From a virus, in the IMG/VR virus record IMGVR_UViG_3300032268_001078, positions 62,001 through 126,000 of that record: DNA of 64,000 bases; one strand, written 5' to 3'. The position numbers and the translations under genes are program-made. Positions 59,676 to 64,000 of this stretch are shown here, piece after piece. The stretch's first letter is position 1. The number at the start of each line of letters is the position of its first letter. Under the pieces are notes generated by a model. The model had not been told where the DNA came from. It worked only from the letters and a program-made list of their open reading frames with translations, and did not search any database.

Positions 59676-59685
59676 TAATAAATAT
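59676..59685 (-). promoter_or_regulatory. class B upstream motif (sense ATATTTATTA)
   Basis: Six bases before the 502-residue gene; the whole 59667-59685 stretch equals 9731-9749. Confidence 0.45.
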
Positions 59686-59692
59686 TACTTAT

Positions 59693-60400
59693 TTAATCTC
59701 TTAATTGTTTGTAAATTTCAAGTATAGGTTCAACTATAGGATGTCTGTGGTTTGTTTTTAAATGAATACTTGCTACTCCTGAAACAGCTGTAACTGCTCT
59801 ACTCATAAAAAATAAACCACTGTCTTTCTTTTGTTTTAAATCAATTTGACCTGTATCACCAACAATAGCCATTTTACTACCTTCACATAAACGAGTTACT
59901 GCTAATTCCATTTGACCATCTGTAATATTTTGTGCTTCATCTAAAATAATAAAACTATTACTAAAGTTTCTACCTCTCATAAAGGCAAATGGAATAATTT
60001 CTATTCTACCTTCTGCAATTTCTTTATCAATTTTTTCTTTATTGTATAATCGATACATGTTATCATAAATAGGTGCAATAAATGGATCTAACTTATCTTT
60101 TAAGTTTCCAGGTAAGAATCCAATTTCTTCCTTCGCTGTTACTACAGGTCTTGCTACAATGATTTTTTCAACTTCTTTGTTAAACAATAAATCTAAAGCG
60201 GCTTGACATGCTACTAATGTTTTACCACTACCAGCTAATCCTGTCAATACTGTAATAGTATTGTCTAGAATCATTTGTTTAGCTTGTTTTTGCTCTGTGT
60301 TTAAAGAAATGTTAAATTTAATTGGGTTTTTTGGCTTGCGCTTCTCTTTGAAGTTGTGATTTGCTACCGCAGTCACTACTCTATCTACATTGTTATCCAT
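59693..60400 (-). CDS. phoH: PhoH-like P-loop ATPase
   Basis: 235 residues. Walker A VLTGLAGSGKTLVACQAALD (~52), KIIVARPVVTAKEEIGFLPG, Walker B NSFIILDEAQNITDGQM (~148) and VGDTGQIDLKQKKDSG are the PhoH signature. PhoH is widespread in marine and other phages; proposed roles in phosphate stress or RNA metabolism remain unproved. Here it lies between neck genes and an HNH endonuclease, with a class B motif, so it is probably late-expressed. Confidence 0.92.
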   Translation of the reverse strand: MDNNVDRVVTAVANHNFKEKRKPKNPIKFNISLNTEQKQAKQMILDNTITVLTGLAGSGKTLVACQAALDLLFNKEVEKIIVARPVVTAKEEIGFLPGNLKDKLDPFIAPIYDNMYRLYNKEKIDKEIAEGRIEIIPFAFMRGRNFSNSFIILDEAQNITDGQMELAVTRLCEGSKMAIVGDTGQIDLKQKKDSGLFFMSRAVTAVSGVASIHLKTNHRHPIVEPILEIYKQLRD

Positions 60401-60412
60401 AACGTGTGTTGA

Positions 60413-60422
60413 TAATAAATAT
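60413..60422 (-). promoter_or_regulatory. class B upstream motif (sense ATATTTATTA)
   Basis: Twelve bases before the phoH start, in the 29-base gap after the HNH gene. Confidence 0.4.
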
Positions 60423-60429
60423 AAATTTA

Positions 60430-60936
60430 TTACAACAGCTTGTTGGATTTTCGTCTATTTTCTGTAATTAGTAAAGGCTGAGTATTGGTATAATGAAAAG
60501 TTCCTTTTTTACTAAGAGGAATAATATGATCTATTTCCCAATAAGTTCCCCAATTGTCCCATGACATTTCTGAAGTAAATTGATTTTCTAAATGTTGTTT
60601 GTAAACTTGAATATCACAACCTAAGTACTCGTCTGTACTTCTGTCTTTTTCGTCTTTTAAGCTATTGTAAATTCTAGCTCTTAAAGCTTCTTTTAATTTT
60701 ACTTCAGGATTTTGTCTTCGTTTTCTAGCAGCCTCAGTAAGTTGTTGAGTTCTATGTTGTTTTTGTTTAGGAGATAAATTAGCTAATCTGTTTTTATGAT
60801 AATCTCCTGTATATTTTGACTTTTCTTTTTCCTTTCTGCAGGATTTACAACCACTCAACATACCACTTTTGTGATCTTTACTTTTATAATACTCAGTAAT
60901 AGATTTATCTACACCACAGATTGTGCATTTTATCAT
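60430..60936 (-). CDS. HNH homing endonuclease with N-terminal zinc finger
   Basis: 168 residues. CTICGVDKSITEYY...CKSC finger, basic helical middle, and HNH core YWEIDHIIPLSKKGTFHYTN, TQPLLITENRRKSNK. Paralogue of the protein at 40432 (same domain order, different middle). Inserted between the capsid gene and phoH directly behind the capsid terminator, a site often used by mobile endonucleases in T4-like phages. Confidence 0.85.
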   Translation of the reverse strand: MIKCTICGVDKSITEYYKSKDHKSGMLSGCKSCRKEKEKSKYTGDYHKNRLANLSPKQKQHRTQQLTEAARKRRQNPEVKLKEALRARIYNSLKDEKDRSTDEYLGCDIQVYKQHLENQFTSEMSWDNWGTYWEIDHIIPLSKKGTFHYTNTQPLLITENRRKSNKLL

Positions 60937-60939
60937 ATG

Positions 60940-60949
60940 TTATAAATAT
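60940..60949 (-). promoter_or_regulatory. class B upstream motif (sense ATATTTATAA)
   Basis: Three bases before the HNH start and immediately after the terminator T-run. Confidence 0.35.
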
Positions 60950-60977
60950 AAAAAAAGGCTTGGCAAAAGCCAAGCCT
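60950..60977 (-). terminator. Rho-independent terminator after the capsid gene
   Basis: Sense 9-bp stem AGGCTTGGC / GCCAAGCCT with TTTT loop, then six Ts. Strongest hairpin in the window; it ends the capsid transcript. Confidence 0.9.
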
Positions 60978-61001
60978 CTTTTAAATCAGGTTTAGGTTAG
61001 A

Positions 61002-62690
61002 TTAAACTACATCTAAATCCGCTACTAAGATTTTTCCGTAGTAATCAGGACGGATCATTTTCTTAGCGTATCTTGTCATTATCCCCTTGCGTGGAGTGAA
61101 GGTTTCAGGATCGTAGATAAGAGGAGTCATAATCAATGGAACATATGGAGCATAAACTGCACCAGTTTCCAAGAATTGACCACCTTTATAACCTAATAAA
61201 ATTGTGTTATCTTTGAAGTATGGGTTTTTGTAAACTTTGTAACGACCGTTGATAGCACCAATCTTTTGAACACCAAATGCATATTTCATTGTTTCAGCAT
61301 CAGTATTGTCAGCTGCAAATCCTGGAATTGATTCCAAAATAGTAGCTACTGCTGGAGAAATAACCATGAAATTAGCACCACCACGTAAAGTTCTTTGGTG
61401 GATGATGTTAGAGATTTTTTGCAATTTGATTCCTAAAGTTTGGAACCAAGACATTTGGTTGTAGTAAACACCAGCTGTGTTACTTACAAATGCGTTTTGA
61501 GCTGCGTTGATTTGGTTACCAACTTTTGCAGACCAAAATTCAGTTGTAGCTGCACCTTGCAACAACATACCTAAAATTTCAAGATCAATTTCCATTGAAA
61601 TTTGTTCAGACAACAATGAAGTTAATTCAGCTTCAGCATCCAAGTTTTGGTATGCGTTCAAGTCTTGAGCAAATTCAGGAGTCCATTGAGCTTTCATTTT
61701 ACGAGTTTCAGCAGTAATACTGTCAGAACGTAATTTGATGTTGATTTCAGGGAAAACAATACTTGTGTTTGATTGAGCATTAGGAAAAGCTAAACCACTA
61801 TTGCCATCTTCAAAATCACCAGCATTGAATGGGTTTACTGTAGTTTCTTTAAAGAAGTAAGCAATACCAGCAGTACCGGCAGAAGCAGTAGCAGCTACAC
61901 CAGTAGCAGAAGCAGTTACATACCAATAAACATTTCCGTCAGCTTTAATATTAGTTAATTCAGCCAATACAGTATTTGGAGTAGTTCCAGAACCACTGAT
62001 GTACCAAGCAGAAATTGCAGATAAATCAGCAATAACACCAGAACCAGTAAATGCACTTGAAGCAGAAACTTCAAAGATTTGACCAGCAGCTAAAGAAGCT
62101 GTATAACGAGCATCAAAATTTAATTTAGCGAAATCACCAACTGTAGTTTGAGATAAAGTTTTAGCTTTCAAAGTAACAGAAGCTGAAAATTCGTTACGAG
62201 TGTAACCATAACGACCTTGACCATAGTAACCACCTTCAGCTAAGTTACTGAAGTTACTGTTACCAAATCCAGGTGCTGGTGTACCATATAAAGAATCACC
62301 ACTAGAGAAAGGAGCTTTATTAGTTCCATATTGGAAATCCAAATAGAAGATAAGTCCTGAAGGCATAGACATAGGTTGTACGCTAACAAATTCTTTAGCT
62401 ACAACTTGACCAAAGATCTTACGAATCATTGGTAAAGCAACACCAGCCCATTGGTAACCGTTACCAACCTGGAAACCAGATGCTGGTGAACTTTGAGGGC
62501 CTGATGTATTAGTTTCAACGATAAGTTGTTTAGCTTGGTTTTCCAACAACATAGACATATTAGTCTTGTCATATCCACTCAAACCTTCCAACAAACCAGA
62601 TTTACCCCATTTGCCTGCTAAACGAGCTGCGTCGTTTTGCAAAGACTGCCATGGGTTAGCAGATTCGAGGAGTTGATTAATTGTACTCAT
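61002..62690 (-). CDS. major capsid protein (T4 gp23-like)
   Basis: 562 residues (T4 gp23 is 521). Recognisable blocks: WAGVALPMIRKIFGQVVAKE, SVQPMSMPSGLIFYLDFQYG, MKAQWTPEFAQDLNAYQNLD, AELTSLLSEQISMEIDLEIL, and the C-terminal YKVYKNPYFKDNTILLGYKG with GAVYAPYVPLIMTPLIYDPE. As in gp23, an N-terminal propeptide is likely; LIVE/TNTSG near residue 59 fits the I-x-E cleavage rule of the T4 protease (inference). Followed by a strong terminator. Class B motif not evident; a T-rich leader precedes the start. Confidence 0.95.
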   Translation of the reverse strand: MSTINQLLESANPWQSLQNDAARLAGKWGKSGLLEGLSGYDKTNMSMLLENQAKQLIVETNTSGPQSSPASGFQVGNGYQWAGVALPMIRKIFGQVVAKEFVSVQPMSMPSGLIFYLDFQYGTNKAPFSSGDSLYGTPAPGFGNSNFSNLAEGGYYGQGRYGYTRNEFSASVTLKAKTLSQTTVGDFAKLNFDARYTASLAAGQIFEVSASSAFTGSGVIADLSAISAWYISGSGTTPNTVLAELTNIKADGNVYWYVTASATGVAATASAGTAGIAYFFKETTVNPFNAGDFEDGNSGLAFPNAQSNTSIVFPEINIKLRSDSITAETRKMKAQWTPEFAQDLNAYQNLDAEAELTSLLSEQISMEIDLEILGMLLQGAATTEFWSAKVGNQINAAQNAFVSNTAGVYYNQMSWFQTLGIKLQKISNIIHQRTLRGGANFMVISPAVATILESIPGFAADNTDAETMKYAFGVQKIGAINGRYKVYKNPYFKDNTILLGYKGGQFLETGAVYAPYVPLIMTPLIYDPETFTPRKGIMTRYAKKMIRPDYYGKILVADLDVV

Positions 62691-62717
62691 TTTATTTTTT
62701 TTTGTTTTGTTTTAAGT

Positions 62718-64000
62718 TTATTTAATTCCAGCTAGTTTTTGCATTCTTGAAATTTGATCATCAGCTTTAATAATTGGTTGGCTTGCTGGGCGACCACCGA
62801 TTACTTTACTAGCAAATGATGTTTTATTTTCTGTTAAAGCTTTTTTGTTAGATGATTTTTTGATAGTTGTTTTCAAAATTTCATAAACATTTTTAGCTTC
62901 GTTTAATGATGTAGCTTTATCAAAAGAACTAACTACATTTACTTTTTGACCTTCAGTTAAACTGTTTGCTTTGAAAATACGATTAACGTAAATCAATTTA
63001 GCGTTTAATAAATTAACTTCGTTTAATTGACCACGAAGAGTTCTGATGGTACGAATGGCTTCTTTCAATTCTTCTTCTTTAGATTCATCTACATCACCTT
63101 TCATCATTTTTTTCTTTTCCATCATAGCTTTGATTTTAGATTTCATAGCTTCTTTCATGTCATCTTCTTCTTCTTTAATTACTTTAGGTCCTTTATATTT
63201 ACCTTTCATAGTAATTGCAGCAAGATTCTTTTGAGGAGCTACTCCACCTGATGTTCCAGCTTTTTTAGCTTCGTCCATTTCTTTTGGTTCACCTTTGTAA
63301 CCTTTACGTTGTTTCATAGCTTCGTAAAGAGAATAAAGTTCTTCTAATTCTTCTTCTTCAGATTTTTTCTTTTTAGGTTTAGATTTAGATTTTTTGTCTT
63401 CTTCACCTTCTTCTTCACCTTCTTCTTCAGTTTCTTCACCTTCCATTTCACCACCTTCAGCGTCAAAGTTGAAATCCATGTTCATGTCTTCTTCACCTCC
63501 CATGTCTTCCATGCCTTCTTCACCACCTAAACCAGCAGCTTCAAGTTCAGCTCTGATGATTTTTTTAAGTTCATCAACTGTAACTTCACCAATTCCTTCA
63601 CTTCCTGAAGCAGCTTCATTTTCCATGTCGAACATTTCGTTCATCATGTCTTCTTCTTCATTTACTTCTTCACCTTCTTTTTCAAGTTCACGTAAGATTT
63701 CTTCAAGATCAAAGTTTTCTTCCATTCCTTCTTCTTCGGAAAGTTCAGAATCCATTTCATACACAGAACCATCACCATCCATGTCTTCTTCTTCAAGAGC
63801 ATTAAATAATTCTTCTAAGTCGATTTCTTCTTCAAGACTAGTGTTGTCATCAGGATCATAATCCATTCCTTCTTCTACTTCATTTTCTTCATTCATAGAA
63901 ATTAGATCTAAATTACGATCTGAATTGTAAATTTCTTCCATCTCATCTTTTTCATCATCTCTCATACGTTTTTCAAACATAGCTGAAATACGTGGTGCAA
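62718..64000 (-). CDS. prohead core / scaffold protein (gp22-like), 5' end probably outside window
   Basis: At least 420 residues. Very acidic N-terminal half (Glu/Asp/Met runs), a Lys-rich middle, and a C-terminal helical part LIYVNRIFKANSLTEGQKVN, similar in place and style to the end of T4 gp22, then SRMQKLAGIK. It would form the core around which the shell assembles and be degraded on maturation. In-frame Mets lie at 63980 and 63965, but the frame stays open to 64000 and its codons (APRISA before the Met) look coding, so I treat the start as beyond the edge. It could be fused to another head protein. Confidence 0.75.
   Translation of the reverse strand, partial: APRISAMFEKRMRDDEKDEMEEIYNSDRNLDLISMNEENEVEEGMDYDPDDNTSLEEEIDLEELFNALEEEDMDGDGSVYEMDSELSEEEGMEENFDLEEILRELEKEGEEVNEEEDMMNEMFDMENEAASGSEGIGEVTVDELKKIIRAELEAAGLGGEEGMEDMGGEEDMNMDFNFDAEGGEMEGEETEEEGEEEGEEDKKSKSKPKKKKSEEEELEELYSLYEAMKQRKGYKGEPKEMDEAKKAGTSGGVAPQKNLAAITMKGKYKGPKVIKEEEDDMKEAMKSKIKAMMEKKKMMKGDVDESKEEELKEAIRTIRTLRGQLNEVNLLNAKLIYVNRIFKANSLTEGQKVNVVSSFDKATSLNEAKNVYEILKTTIKKSSNKKALTENKTSFASKVIGGRPASQPIIKADDQISRMQKLAGIK

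Noticed and set aside
1899-60949. plus-strand TATAAATA-type late promoters
   Set aside because: Some class B sites contain a T4-like late box on the plus strand, but there are no plus-strand genes to drive, so the sense-strand reading was preferred.
63394-63861. 155-codon open frame on the plus strand
   Set aside because: It is the antisense of the Glu/Asp-rich part of the prohead core gene; the product is almost only Ser and Pro, a by-product of GAA/GAT runs.
1-64000. tRNA genes, integrase, attachment sites
   Set aside because: Gaps between genes are all under about 100 bases and none folds as a tRNA by eye; no recombinase was recognised.

Overview
The window is 64 kb of a virulent T4-like myovirus genome, AT-rich (low GC throughout), with every supported gene on the minus strand. 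The T4-type core is unmistakable: prohead core protein, gp23-like capsid, neck proteins, gp18-like sheath, gp19-like tube, gp26-like and gp53-like baseplate proteins, tape measure, gp32-like SSB, UvsX, RNase H, gp41-like helicase, gp43-like polymerase and gp45-like clamp. Starts are almost all ATG, usually preceded by A/T-rich sequence rather than a clear Shine-Dalgarno, and the fibres carry GTSSYALTASYALNGG-type and SHAEG repeats. I infer a phage of Bacteroidota, probably a flavobacterium, but no host marker proves it.

Read in the direction of transcription (64000 down to 1): head genes (prohead core, capsid), an HNH endonuclease, PhoH, three neck/tail-completion proteins, a block of very large repetitive fibre genes (56353-44110), sheath and tube, a second HNH endonuclease, the baseplate/tape-measure block (40435-30615), and a 626-residue protein that may be an internal head protein. 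Then follow replication and recombination (PolA-like polymerase, SSB, UvsX, RNase H, helicase), a class II ribonucleotide reductase, and a dense overlapping block of nucleotide and 7-deazaguanine genes (20279-9957: DpdA-like, QueC, HPRT, LpxH-like phosphoesterase, GT2, ThyX, QueD, QueE, thioredoxin, thioesterase, FolE, dCTP deaminase-like). A displaced SHAEG adhesin follows, then the family B polymerase, the sliding clamp, small unknowns, and a GroES-GroEL pair cut by the window edge.

The main biological story is DNA modification. FolE, QueD, QueE and QueC together make preQ0 from GTP, and the TGT-like DpdA homologue would insert it into phage DNA. HPRT, ThyX, RNR, thioredoxin and a dCTP deaminase-like enzyme support nucleotide supply, and HPRT could recycle the guanine that DpdA releases. 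Two short upstream motifs split the genes into a replication/nucleotide class (sense TATTATATTA) and a mostly virion class (sense ATATTTATTA), and near-identical terminator hairpins sit directly in front of several of these motifs.

There is no gene-free stretch longer than about 100 bases. I saw no tRNA genes, CRISPR arrays, insertion sequences, integrase or attachment sites. Portal, terminase, primase and prohead protease genes are not in the window.
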